From positions 2,863,805 to 2,927,804 of the forward strand of contig NZ_LT629731.1 of assembly GCF_900104575.1 (NCBI RefSeq): a DNA stretch of 64,000 nucleotides. Reading direction: 5' to 3'. Position numbers and translations under genes: made by a program. The notes beneath the pieces are model-generated. The model was not told the origin of the DNA. It made no database searches and saw nothing but the letters and a program-made list of their open reading frames with translations. This stretch comes from Bacillus tuaregi. GTDB lineage: Bacteria > Bacillota > Bacilli > Bacillales > Cytobacillaceae. Below are positions 56,075 to 64,000 of this stretch, piece by piece; positions within the stretch are counted from its first letter, which is position 1; each line of letters starts with the position of its first letter.

Positions 56075-56704
56075 TTACGACTGAATAAATAATTGAACCC
56101 AGGCTCCATTATAAAAGCCTACACCAATCGCATTGTAGCTTGGATTTAGAATGTTAGCACGGTGACCAGACGAATTCATCCAAGCATTCATAACCTCCTG
56201 TGGGGACTTTTGCCCTTTCGCAATATTTTCACCAGCGGATCGATAGGATATACCGAAGGTTTTGAGCATATCAAAGGGGCTGCCATAGTTTGGACTTGTA
56301 TGAGAAAAATAGTTACTGTTAATCATATCCATGGCTTTTTTCTCGGCCACATTTTTGACATCGGCACGATGCTGAAGGGAACGTAATCCTTGTTTTGCCC
56401 GTTCAGCATTTACTAAACGAACGACCTCTTCCTCAAAAGAGCTCACTGAAGCCGCACTTTCCTTTAAGCGAATGACTCCTCCCACTTGCATATTGTAGGG
56501 GTTCGTGTCAGGATTCAGCTCCATTAGTCGTTTGTAGTCTAAACCATAGCGTTTGGCAATAAACCAAAACGTATCCCCTTTTGAGATTTTATAGAATTCA
56601 AACGGTGGTTCTTTGAACATCGTAATCGATTGAGCATTAGTTGCGGTCGGTATTATACTCAAACTGATTAGGATGGTTAGTAAAAAAGGAACTAATTTTT
56701 TCAA
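56075..56704 (-). CDS. Secreted LysM and CAP-domain protein
   Basis: A 209-aa secreted protein. Signal peptide about 1-25 (LLTILISLSIIPTATNA), one LysM cell-wall binding domain (about 38-82, YKISKGDTFWFIAKRYG), then a CAP domain (about 90-209) with NYFSHTSP, SAGENIAKGQ, GHRANILNP and IGVGFY. Resembles B. subtilis YkwD and germination-linked CAP proteins; function not established. The TTG at 56704 has GAGGAG nine bases upstream; the ATG at 56713 abuts that site. Confidence 0.87.
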   Translation of the reverse strand: MKKLVPFLLTILISLSIIPTATNAQSITMFKEPPFEFYKISKGDTFWFIAKRYGLDYKRLMELNPDTNPYNMQVGGVIRLKESAASVSSFEEEVVRLVNAERAKQGLRSLQHRADVKNVAEKKAMDMINSNYFSHTSPNYGSPFDMLKTFGISYRSAGENIAKGQKSPQEVMNAWMNSSGHRANILNPSYNAIGVGFYNGAWVQLFIQS

Positions 56705-56782
56705 TAGTATCATCTCCTCACTTTCATTAGTGTAAAAAAAACAAATGAATTTATGAGAAGATATTTGTGGAAATCTATCGGA

Positions 56783-58288
56783 TCAGACCTTTTTCTCCCT
56801 CGGCAATAATAAAATCAAAATAAAGCTGATTACTGCAATTAAAAGGACTACATAATAGACAATATGCAGAGAATAGGTTAGCCCATCCTGAAGAAATTGC
56901 AGCAAACTGTCAGGCAACAAATTCCTTTCATTTTGATTCAATAGCACTGTTATTGAATCAACAGACAGATCGGCGTTAAAATCCTGTCCATTTTCTTTGA
57001 AATAACGCAGGATTTGACTGTTTAATATTCCTCCAAGCAATGCTGCACCTATCGTATTCCCTAAGTTCCTCATAAAAGAATTAGAGGCTGTTGCAATCCC
57101 TCTTTGTTCCCAGCTAACAGAACTCTGTATCACAACAATAAATGACGTTGTAGTAAGTCCCATCCCAAGTCCAACCATGAAGGAACCGACAGCTGCCCAT
57201 AATGGACCGGCATCAGGGGTTAACGTAATAAATAAAATACTTCCCATAATCAGGGCCGCTCCCCCTAAAAGAGAGGTCGTCCGAAAACCAATCTTTAACA
57301 GAAGGATACCAGCAAAGGTTGAAGCAATCGGCCAACCAATCGACATGGTTGTTAAGGCAAAACCGGCAACAATTGGTGACCGCTCCATAACACCTTGTAC
57401 GAACGTAGGCAGATAGCTTGATATACCTATAAGCATGATTCCAGTAGTCATAGATGTCATATTGGCAATAAAGATTGGACGTTCCTTCCAAATGGAAAAA
57501 GGCATCATAGGTTCATCCGCCTTTTTCTCTTGGAAATAAAATAAAACAAAGGCAGCTATACTAACCGCTAGTAATGCTATCGATTCAAAAGACATCCATG
57601 CCCAGCGGGTTCCTCCCTCTACTAGAACAAACATGAGGCACGATACCGAAATCATGATGAGTACTGCCCCTCTATAGTCAATTCGATGCTTTTTCTTTGC
57701 CACATGCTCGTGTAAAAATACACCAACACCAACCATTGCTAGAATTCCAAGTGGTAGATTAAGCCAAAAAACAAATCGCCAGCTCACATACTCAACGAGA
57801 ATTCCACCCAACGCTGGTCCAGCGATAGCGGATATTCCCCACACACTTGAAAGATAGCCTTGGATTTTCGCTCTTTCTTCTTTCGTATAGATATCACCTA
57901 CAATGGTTGTCGCAATAGGTGTAATCGCCCCTGCACCCAAACCTTGAATAAAGCGAAAGACAATCAGCATGGTCATGGATTGAGCAAATCCACAAAGAAT
58001 CGAGCCGATTAGAAAAATAATTATTCCAATTAATAATATGGGTTTTCTTCCAAATAAGTCAGAAAGCTTTCCATAAATTAAAACCGTAACAGCATTCATT
58101 AATAAATAACTAGAAAATACCCAGCCATATAACGAAAAGCCACCTAATTCACCGACAATAGCCGGCATTGCGGTTGAGACAATCGTCCCTTCAATTGCTC
58201 CTAAAAACATAGCCAGCATAATCGAGGCTAGAACAATCGGTCGATTGGTTTTCTTACTTGACTGTCCTTCAGTCAATGCTTTGTCCAT
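56783..58288 (-). CDS. DHA2-family (14-TMS) MFS drug/proton antiporter
   Basis: A 501-aa major facilitator protein with fourteen predicted membrane segments. Motif A GKLSDLFGRKPILL (about 72-85), motif C-like GPALGGILVEYVSWRFVFWL (about 157-176) and the first-helix D1-like motif mark the EmrB/QacA-type export family. Substrate unknown. AGGATTGTTTTAATG context gives an AAGGA ribosome site. No regulator gene adjoins it. Confidence 0.88.
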   Translation of the reverse strand: MDKALTEGQSSKKTNRPIVLASIMLAMFLGAIEGTIVSTAMPAIVGELGGFSLYGWVFSSYLLMNAVTVLIYGKLSDLFGRKPILLIGIIIFLIGSILCGFAQSMTMLIVFRFIQGLGAGAITPIATTIVGDIYTKEERAKIQGYLSSVWGISAIAGPALGGILVEYVSWRFVFWLNLPLGILAMVGVGVFLHEHVAKKKHRIDYRGAVLIMISVSCLMFVLVEGGTRWAWMSFESIALLAVSIAAFVLFYFQEKKADEPMMPFSIWKERPIFIANMTSMTTGIMLIGISSYLPTFVQGVMERSPIVAGFALTTMSIGWPIASTFAGILLLKIGFRTTSLLGGAALIMGSILFITLTPDAGPLWAAVGSFMVGLGMGLTTTSFIVVIQSSVSWEQRGIATASNSFMRNLGNTIGAALLGGILNSQILRYFKENGQDFNADLSVDSITVLLNQNERNLLPDSLLQFLQDGLTYSLHIVYYVVLLIAVISFILILLLPREKKV

Positions 58289-58339
58289 TAAAACAATCCT
58301 TTCTATTTAACACTTTCTTTATCTATTTAATAAGCATTA

Positions 58340-58368
58340 AAACAGAGGATGTCGTTTGACATCCTCCA
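58340..58368 (-). terminator. Terminator after darB
   Basis: GGAGGATGTC pairs with GACATCCTC around AAAC; T-rich sequence follows on the minus strand. Confidence 0.8.
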
Positions 58369-58809
58369 TTAATGGGCATCGTCTTGAAGACCTTCATTTA
58401 ACAAATGTAATACAGCTCTTCTTGTTAAAATCCCCTCGAACAATCCTGCTTCATTTTCCACACATAAAAAAGGATGGTCAACTAATAGTGCAATAGTATT
58501 CTGAATAGAAGCATCAACCGGAAGGTGTGGCACTGTTTTATTCATCACCTGCTCAACACGGCTCTGTTCCAGCTTTTCATACTCAATTCTCTCGAGTCCA
58601 AGAATAGATTCCATAATAATGGGGGTAGAAATGAGTCCATGAAGCTTATAATAGGGGTCAAGGACGGGTATAGCTGTATAACCACTTTTTGTTAATACCA
58701 GAAGAGCATGCTCCAGACTATTTCCTACTTGAACATGAGCAACCCGCTCAGAAGGAATCATTAAGTTGCGGATATTCAAATTTAAAAACTCATTGCCAAG
58801 ATTGATCAT
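58369..58809 (-). CDS. darB: CBS-pair protein DarB (YkuL/CbpB), c-di-AMP receptor type
   Basis: A 146-aa CBS-pair protein very similar to B. subtilis YkuL (IRNLMIPSERVAHVQVGNSLE, GYTAIPVLDPYYKLHGLI, GLERIEYEKL). In B. subtilis the c-di-AMP-free form binds Rel and pyruvate carboxylase PycA, linking potassium status to the stringent response and anaplerosis. The CBS motifs span about 10-70 and 85-140. The pycA gene lies in this window. Confidence 0.9.
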   Translation of the reverse strand: MINLGNEFLNLNIRNLMIPSERVAHVQVGNSLEHALLVLTKSGYTAIPVLDPYYKLHGLISTPIIMESILGLERIEYEKLEQSRVEQVMNKTVPHLPVDASIQNTIALLVDHPFLCVENEAGLFEGILTRRAVLHLLNEGLQDDAH

Positions 58810-58961
58810 AGCTGAAAACTCCCTAAACTTTATTATTTCATAACATATATTTTAACACAGTTTACTTTTTTTCGCTTCCTTCACTCAGCCCATTTTGTTA
58901 TAAATCAGAGACGAAATATCACTAAATGATTGTTTCGATTCATATTAGAAGGCTATCTGTA

Positions 58962-58995
58962 AAAAAAAAGGGAACCGAATCGGTTCCCTTTTTCT
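58962..58995 (-). terminator. Terminator after ykuJ
   Basis: AAAGGGAACCGA pairs with TCGGTTCCCTTT, with T/A-rich flanks, directly after ykuJ. Confidence 0.88.
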
Positions 58996-59000
58996 GCTAA

Positions 59001-59237
59001 TTATTGAATTAAATCAAAGATTTCAATTGTTATCATATCGATATTATCGAATTGGTATCTCTTTGGCTTTTCCTTATCAAAATAAACCTCCAACTCAAAG
59101 GTTTCAGACTTCGGTTGATACGTAACTTGACATTTCCGTTCACCGTTCACCTCAAAAAAACGTTGTGAAGGTTCTCCATTACTTGATTGTTCCTGCAGGT
59201 TCTTCAACCTTGATATAATCCCTTGAAGCTGTGACAT
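59001..59237 (-). CDS. ykuJ: YkuJ, conserved protein
   Basis: A 78-aa protein of the YkuJ family, structure known in relatives but function not. SQLQGIISRLKNLQEQ at the start and FEVNGERKCQVTY, YFDKEKPKRYQFDNIDM blocks identify it. The ATG at 59237 has GGAGAGGGAGC directly upstream; a frame reaching 59288 is not conserved. Confidence 0.9.
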   Translation of the reverse strand: MSQLQGIISRLKNLQEQSSNGEPSQRFFEVNGERKCQVTYQPKSETFELEVYFDKEKPKRYQFDNIDMITIEIFDLIQ

Positions 59238-59485
59238 GCTCCCTCTCCTTTCAACAAAAGCCAAATATCCTACTACTAGGTTTCTCATTTGACCTATTTC
59301 TAAACCATAAATCTAAAGTCTAAATTTTCCTGTACGAAAATGATTTAGCCAATATAAACAGCATAAAATAAAGTGAACTGATTATACAAGTAAAAGATGG
59401 AGAAAAATCGAGTTTTTTTTACATAAATACAATAAATTGAACTTTTTTCGACAAGTTTAGATGAATAGAAGCTGTCACGCATTAA

Positions 59486-60691
59486 TTAAAGTAGACTATC
59501 ATGTTGATAGAGAAAATCATAAGTTAAGTCTATAAATAAATATTCATGAGCATTCAGTGGAAAGGAAAACGTTCTCGTGGTTTCACCCGTTTCAATATCA
59601 CAGTATAAATCCGACAAAATTCCTTTTTTGTCATTCCGCATTCTAATCATATTTTCTAAAAAATAAGGCCGCCAGCTCCAATTTTTACCTGTATACGCTG
59701 GTTGAAGTTCCCATTTCCCGTCATTTTTAAACATATTCGGAGATAGTTGAAAGCCGTCATCATCACATATATACATTCTTAAAGCAACGTGATCCAGGTC
59801 TTTACTGAGCGATTTCAATAGCTCTTCAAAATTCATGGATTTACGATTTTTGGTCAAAATTTCCTGAAGCTTCACTTGAAAACTCTCTGTAATCGCAAAA
59901 ATGGATTCCAGCTTTTTCTTTTCATACACGATAAATTCATGAAATTCTTCCTTTAATTTATCCTTTAAGATATCCCTTGGAATAAAATACGATAACGGTT
60001 TTTCCAAGTAAAAGCCTTGATAGTACCTACCACCATGCTGCCAGGCGAATTGAAGCTGATAAATCATTTCAATGTTTTTAAACAAGAGGGTTGCACCGAT
60101 TTTTCTAGCTAAAATGGATAAAGAGTATAATGTATCCTGATAGGCAGGCGGGGGGTTCATGGAACGAAGCGGCATCAAATCAACCTTTACGATATCAGGC
60201 TTTAATTGACCAATTCGATCCAAATGACTACTCTCATCTCCCAATTTATCAATTGCAATCTTGATTCCAAATGTTCGGTAATAATTTAACAAATGATCCA
60301 TCTCGTCCTTCGATTCATCCATGGCGATTTCTAGGACAATACGTTCTAAGCTAATCCCCTTCTCTTGGAACTTGAGTAAAAACTGCAAGAATTCTTCTCC
60401 ACTATCATGAATAAGCAGGTCTGCATCTCTGTTCACAAATAACAGTACATCAGGATCTAAGCCAATTGCCAGCTCTAATGCCTTTGCTAGTACGGTATTA
60501 TCGACTTCTAAGCGATATTCCTCCGGTATGTTATTGTCCTGAAAAAATGGTCCCAGGCTAATGACCTGACCACCACCATTATATCTTCCTAAAATTTCAT
60601 AACCTATGACTCGATGTTCATCTGCACTGAATACCGGCTGAAAATACGGAAAACAATGGTCTAAGTTGGTTAAGATATCCAATGCGTCCAT
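59486..60691 (-). CDS. ykuI: YkuI, EAL-YkuI_C protein (c-di-GMP binding, degenerate)
   Basis: A 401-aa protein with an EAL domain (about 1-245) and the YkuI C-terminal PAS-like domain (about 250-400). The EAL signature reads GYEILGR and the loop-6 motif reads DKLGDESS instead of DDFGTGxSS, so phosphodiesterase activity is probably weak or absent, as for B. subtilis YkuI, which binds c-di-GMP. The ATG at 60691 has GAGGAGG upstream; the longer frame runs through it. Confidence 0.92.
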   Translation of the reverse strand: MDALDILTNLDHCFPYFQPVFSADEHRVIGYEILGRYNGGGQVISLGPFFQDNNIPEEYRLEVDNTVLAKALELAIGLDPDVLLFVNRDADLLIHDSGEEFLQFLLKFQEKGISLERIVLEIAMDESKDEMDHLLNYYRTFGIKIAIDKLGDESSHLDRIGQLKPDIVKVDLMPLRSMNPPPAYQDTLYSLSILARKIGATLLFKNIEMIYQLQFAWQHGGRYYQGFYLEKPLSYFIPRDILKDKLKEEFHEFIVYEKKKLESIFAITESFQVKLQEILTKNRKSMNFEELLKSLSKDLDHVALRMYICDDDGFQLSPNMFKNDGKWELQPAYTGKNWSWRPYFLENMIRMRNDKKGILSDLYCDIETGETTRTFSFPLNAHEYLFIDLTYDFLYQHDSLL

Positions 60692-60882
60692 ATTGAACCT
60701 CCTCGTGGATAATGAATAATTATACCATACTTTATTTTCCTTCATGTCTGCAGCATAAAATAATGCAAAATTTTGTCCTACAGCTCACGGTTTATGCATA
60801 TATTTTGGTAATTTACTTCTAATCTTAAAGAACGTTTGATAGTATAGAAGAAGGTAATTTTAATGATAGGTTGGATTATTAG

Positions 60883-61758
60883 ATGTCAAAAAAAATAACA
60901 CGGAGAACATTTATCAAAAAAACAATAGGCGCTTTATTTGCCTTGGTTGCTGCCGGAGGCGGTGGTTATTACTACGCCAGAGAAATAGAACCACGATTGC
61001 TTGATATCAACCGTCATACCATTAAACATCCCCTCATCCCGAACAGCTTTAATCACTTTAAAATGGTTCAATTCAGCGATACACATCTCGGTTTCCAATA
61101 TACAATCAAACAACTGGATAAATTAGTGGATCGAATTAATCGACTCCAGCCAGATATTGTATTTTTCACTGGTGATTTAATGGATGAGCCGAATAAATAT
61201 CCAAATAGTGAGCAAATTATTCCTAGTCTTTCAAATATTAATGCCCCCTTCGGGAAATTTGCCATCTATGGAAATCACGACCATGGTGGCTACGGAACGG
61301 ATATTTACAAGAACATAATGGATAAAAGTGGTTTTACATTATTGCAAAATTCTGCTCAAGAAATCAAGCTGCTTGATGACAGTCGTATTCATCTGATTGG
61401 GCTAGATGATGCTATGCTTGGGAAACCAGACTTAGCCTATGCGACCGTAGGTTTACCTCCTGACACATATAAGATTCTCCTCGCTCATGAGCCCGATATG
61501 GCTGAATTAGCAGTTGATGAAGGAATTCATCTCCAGCTTAGCGGACACAGTCATGGTGGACAGGTTAAGATTCCATTTTTCGGTGCCCTGGTCACGCCTC
61601 CCTATAGCGAGCTATACTATGAAGGCTTCTATAAAATAGGTGAAGCACAAAACCTGTTAACTTTATATGTAAATAGAGGCTTGGGGACTACTAGATTACC
61701 CTTTCGTTTCCTGTCAAAACCTGAATTAACACTATTCACCTTGAAACAAGCAAATTAA
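60883..61758 (+). CDS. ykuE: Tat-exported metallophosphoesterase YkuE
   Basis: A 291-aa calcineurin-like phosphoesterase at the cell wall. The N-terminus has a twin-arginine signal (TRRTFIKK, residues about 5-12) followed by a hydrophobic stretch; B. subtilis YkuE is a known Tat substrate. Metal motifs: FSDTHLG, GDLMDEP, GNHDHGG and GHSHGGQ. Natural substrate unknown. No strong ribosome site is visible before this ATG, but it directly precedes the signal peptide. Confidence 0.92.
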   Translation: MSKKITRRTFIKKTIGALFALVAAGGGGYYYAREIEPRLLDINRHTIKHPLIPNSFNHFKMVQFSDTHLGFQYTIKQLDKLVDRINRLQPDIVFFTGDLMDEPNKYPNSEQIIPSLSNINAPFGKFAIYGNHDHGGYGTDIYKNIMDKSGFTLLQNSAQEIKLLDDSRIHLIGLDDAMLGKPDLAYATVGLPPDTYKILLAHEPDMAELAVDEGIHLQLSGHSHGGQVKIPFFGALVTPPYSELYYEGFYKIGEAQNLLTLYVNRGLGTTRLPFRFLSKPELTLFTLKQAN

Positions 61759-61796
61759 TTGAACGAAAAAGACCGATAAAATAAAATCACCCATAG

Positions 61797-61829
61797 AAAA
61801 GAGCAGCCTTTATTAGCTGCTCTTTTTGT
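61797..61829. terminator. Bidirectional terminator ykuE/ppk1
   Basis: AAAAGAGCAGC pairs with GCTGCTCTTTTT around CTTTATTA between convergent genes. Confidence 0.85.
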
Positions 61830-61850
61830 CAAGGAGAATTATTTATTTAG

Positions 61851-63953
61851 CTACTCTTCTATGTCCTCTATGAACAATTTTGACTTTTCAATTAGAATTG
61901 CCTGACTATCAATTTCAGGTTCATTCTCCTTTTTTTGATTATAGTGATACACTCCCTCACGATCCTGTTCCCGCGCTTTCATATTGTCCGACAGTTGAAG
62001 TGAAAGGAGATCCTTTAATTTTAGTTTTAACTTTTCTTCAAAGATTGGGAATAGGATTTCCACTCTTTTTTCCATATTTCTTGTCATCATATCTGCAGAC
62101 GATAAATAAATTTTTTCTTCACCATTATGAAAGAAGTAATATATTCTACTATGCTCTAAAAACCTTCCGACAATGCTGATGACCCTGATATTTTCACTAA
62201 CCTTTTCAATTCCAGGCTTCAGACAACAGATTCCACGGATGATTAAATCGATTTTAACCCCTGCACAAGATGCCTCATACAATTTGATAATAATCTTTTT
62301 ATCTGTTAATGAATTCATTTTCGCAATAATATGACCATTGTTAAATTTCTTGTGATAGTCTATTTCTTGATCAATAAGTTTTATAAATTCGCCTCTAATA
62401 TTATGGGGCGCGACAACCAAATGATGGTAAACGGGTTTTTGTGTATATCCGCTTAAATAGTTAAAAAAATTCGTTGCATCAATGCCAAATTTCCTTTTAG
62501 TTGTGATATAGCCAAAATCCGTATATATCTTTGCTGTTTGATCGTTATAATTACCTGTACCAAGATGAATAAATCGCTCAATCATGCCATTTTTTCTTCG
62601 AACAACCATTGTAATCTTACTGTGTGTTTTTAAATGAGTCATTCCATAAATGACATGACATCCAGCTTTCTCCAGTTCCTTTGCCCACTGTACATTATTT
62701 TCCTCATCAAATCTCGCCTTTAATTCAACTAATACAGTTACCTGCTTGCCATTTTCTGCTGCCCGCTTTAATGCTTCAATGACAGGTGAATCTCCACTCA
62801 CTCTATACAGTGTCTGTTTTATAGCCAATACGTTCGGGTCATCTGCAGCCTCTGAAACAAAATCAAGAATTGGCTGAAACGATTCATAAGGGTGATGTAG
62901 CAACATATCGTGATCCAAAGCATTTTGAAAAATATCTTTGCTACTATCAATTTCTAAAGAAGGAACTGGAATAAACGGTTCATAGATGAGGTCATCCCTC
63001 CGTGAAGCAAATACTTTATAAAAGGAGAACAAAAATGTTTTGTCCAATGGTCCTGATATATAATAGACATCCTCTTCTTCAATTTCAAGTTCATTGAGTA
63101 AATAGGCTAATATTTGTTCATCTAGATGTTCTTCCTTTATCTCTAAGCGGACTGCTGCACCCCATTTGCGTTTTTTCAATTCTTTTTCAATAACCTGAAG
63201 TAAGTCTCTAGCCCCTTCTTCATGAATTTCTAAATCGGCATTTCGCGTTATTCTAAATTGTGTCACAGAGAGAATTTGATAACCATTAAACAGCTTTGAG
63301 ATAAAATAACAAATAATTTCTTCAAGTAGAACAAAACAAGTTGTCCCATCAATAAATGGTACTTCAATAAAACGCTCTAACAAGGATGGAACCTGTACAA
63401 TCGCTAGCTGCTGTTTATTAACCTGTTCAGTCATATTTTCAATTTCAATAGAAACTGCGATATTAATACTTTTATTTAATAGCATTGGAAAAGGACGATA
63501 GGCGTCTACAGCCATGGGTGTTAAAACAGGAAAGATTTGCTCATCAAAATAAAGCTCTAGATATTTTTTTTGCGCTGCCGTTAATTCATCTACCTTTAAT
63601 AAATGAATATTTTCTGCTTTTAACTCATCGAGAATTTGTTGTTGAAATGTCTGATCTTGTAGTTTTACTAGGTTATGGGCCCGTTCTGAAATTTTTTCCA
63701 GCTGCTGCTTAGGAGTCATACCAGCCTTATTTTCTGGTTTCATAAATCCCACTTTTACTTGATCCTTTAACCCTGCGACCCGAACCATAAAAAATTCATC
63801 CAAATTAGAACTGAATATGGCAGAAAATTTTATTCTCTCCAATAATGGATTTCTCTTATCTAGAACTTCTTGCAGCACACGCTCATTAAAAGCAAGCCAG
63901 CTGATTTCCCTGTTATTATAATTTGATGGATGATTAAAATGACTGTTATCCAA
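61851..63953 (-). CDS. ppk1: Polyphosphate kinase 1
   Basis: Membrane-associated enzyme making polyphosphate from ATP by way of a phosphohistidine. 700 aa. N-terminal NREISWLAFNERVLQEVLD, the ADDPNVLAIKQTLYRVSGDS block, the phospho-His region MTHLKTHSKITMVVRR (about 430-446), RFIHLGTGNYND and the C-terminal FLEHSRIYYF are present. The start is a TTG at 63953 with AAAGGTGTGGG upstream. No exopolyphosphatase gene is adjacent within the window. B. subtilis has no ppk1 at this place to my knowledge. Confidence 0.95.
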   Translation of the reverse strand: MDNSHFNHPSNYNNREISWLAFNERVLQEVLDKRNPLLERIKFSAIFSSNLDEFFMVRVAGLKDQVKVGFMKPENKAGMTPKQQLEKISERAHNLVKLQDQTFQQQILDELKAENIHLLKVDELTAAQKKYLELYFDEQIFPVLTPMAVDAYRPFPMLLNKSINIAVSIEIENMTEQVNKQQLAIVQVPSLLERFIEVPFIDGTTCFVLLEEIICYFISKLFNGYQILSVTQFRITRNADLEIHEEGARDLLQVIEKELKKRKWGAAVRLEIKEEHLDEQILAYLLNELEIEEEDVYYISGPLDKTFLFSFYKVFASRRDDLIYEPFIPVPSLEIDSSKDIFQNALDHDMLLHHPYESFQPILDFVSEAADDPNVLAIKQTLYRVSGDSPVIEALKRAAENGKQVTVLVELKARFDEENNVQWAKELEKAGCHVIYGMTHLKTHSKITMVVRRKNGMIERFIHLGTGNYNDQTAKIYTDFGYITTKRKFGIDATNFFNYLSGYTQKPVYHHLVVAPHNIRGEFIKLIDQEIDYHKKFNNGHIIAKMNSLTDKKIIIKLYEASCAGVKIDLIIRGICCLKPGIEKVSENIRVISIVGRFLEHSRIYYFFHNGEEKIYLSSADMMTRNMEKRVEILFPIFEEKLKLKLKDLLSLQLSDNMKAREQDREGVYHYNQKKENEPEIDSQAILIEKSKLFIEDIEE

Positions 63954-64000
63954 TTAACCCACACCTTTTTTGCAATATTCTACATATATAATATATCAAA

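Overview
The window is an AT-rich chromosomal segment of a low-GC Gram-positive, endospore-forming bacterium of the Bacillaceae (Bacillus in the broad sense). The assignment rests on gene order. From left to right it follows, in reverse, the Bacillus subtilis order panE(ylbQ)-ylbP-ylbO-...-ylbA-cta genes-pycA-ftsW-yla genes-suhB(yktC)-yktB-yktA-speA-[SR1]-pdhDCBA-def-rpoY-rnjA-ktrC-dapL-dapH-...-ykuL-ykuJ-ykuI-ykuE. Sporulation genes (ylbJ, ylbO, ylbD-like, ylaJ), Gram-positive Shine-Dalgarno sites (GGAGG type) and frequent GTG/TTG starts agree with this. I see no rRNA, tRNA, CRISPR array, prophage or intact insertion sequence.

Layout. 0-16.9 kb is the ylb region: pantothenate/CoA synthesis (panE, coaD), a biotin-dependent acyl-CoA carboxyltransferase with a free-standing biotin carrier, L32 with YlbN, tRNA acetylation (tmcAL), the YlbL protease and YlbK patatin, 16S rRNA methylation (rsmD) and the RNase Y accessory factor YlbF. 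16.9-25.4 kb is the cytochrome caa3 block: a CtaM-like protein, ctaG, ctaFEDC and ctaB on the minus strand, with divergent ctaA. 25.4-40.6 kb holds pycA, ftsW, ylaN, ylaL, ylaK (PhoH-like), ylaJ, a flavin-binding-fold protein, ylaI, ylaH, typA, ylaF, suhB, yktB and yktA. 40.8-50.8 kb holds speA, an SR1-like dual-function RNA, small conserved genes, the pyruvate dehydrogenase operon pdhABCD and def. 51-64 kb holds a tiny basic-peptide gene, rpoY-rnjA, ktrC, the acetylated lysine/DAP branch genes dapH-dapL, a LysM-CAP protein, a DHA2 transporter, darB, ykuJ, ykuI, ykuE and ppk1.

How the genes connect. Pyruvate is fed either to acetyl-CoA (PDH) or to oxaloacetate (PycA). In relatives DarB and KtrC are c-di-AMP-binding proteins, and DarB acts on PycA. 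Heme A synthesis and oxidase assembly (CtaA, CtaB, CtaG, CtaM) serve the CtaCDEF oxidase. RNase J1, the RNA polymerase epsilon subunit, the YlbF factor and SR1P touch RNA turnover.

The least ordinary DNA lies in the ylbG-rsmD gap (11.79-12.38 kb). It holds a strongly folded element of about 285 bp bounded at one side by perfect 15-bp inverted repeats and ended by a terminator. Next to it is a 58-codon ORF whose ribosome site and start codon are buried in a hairpin, and an oppositely oriented terminator suggests an antisense RNA. A second repeat-like palindromic element sits at 34.58-34.78 kb.
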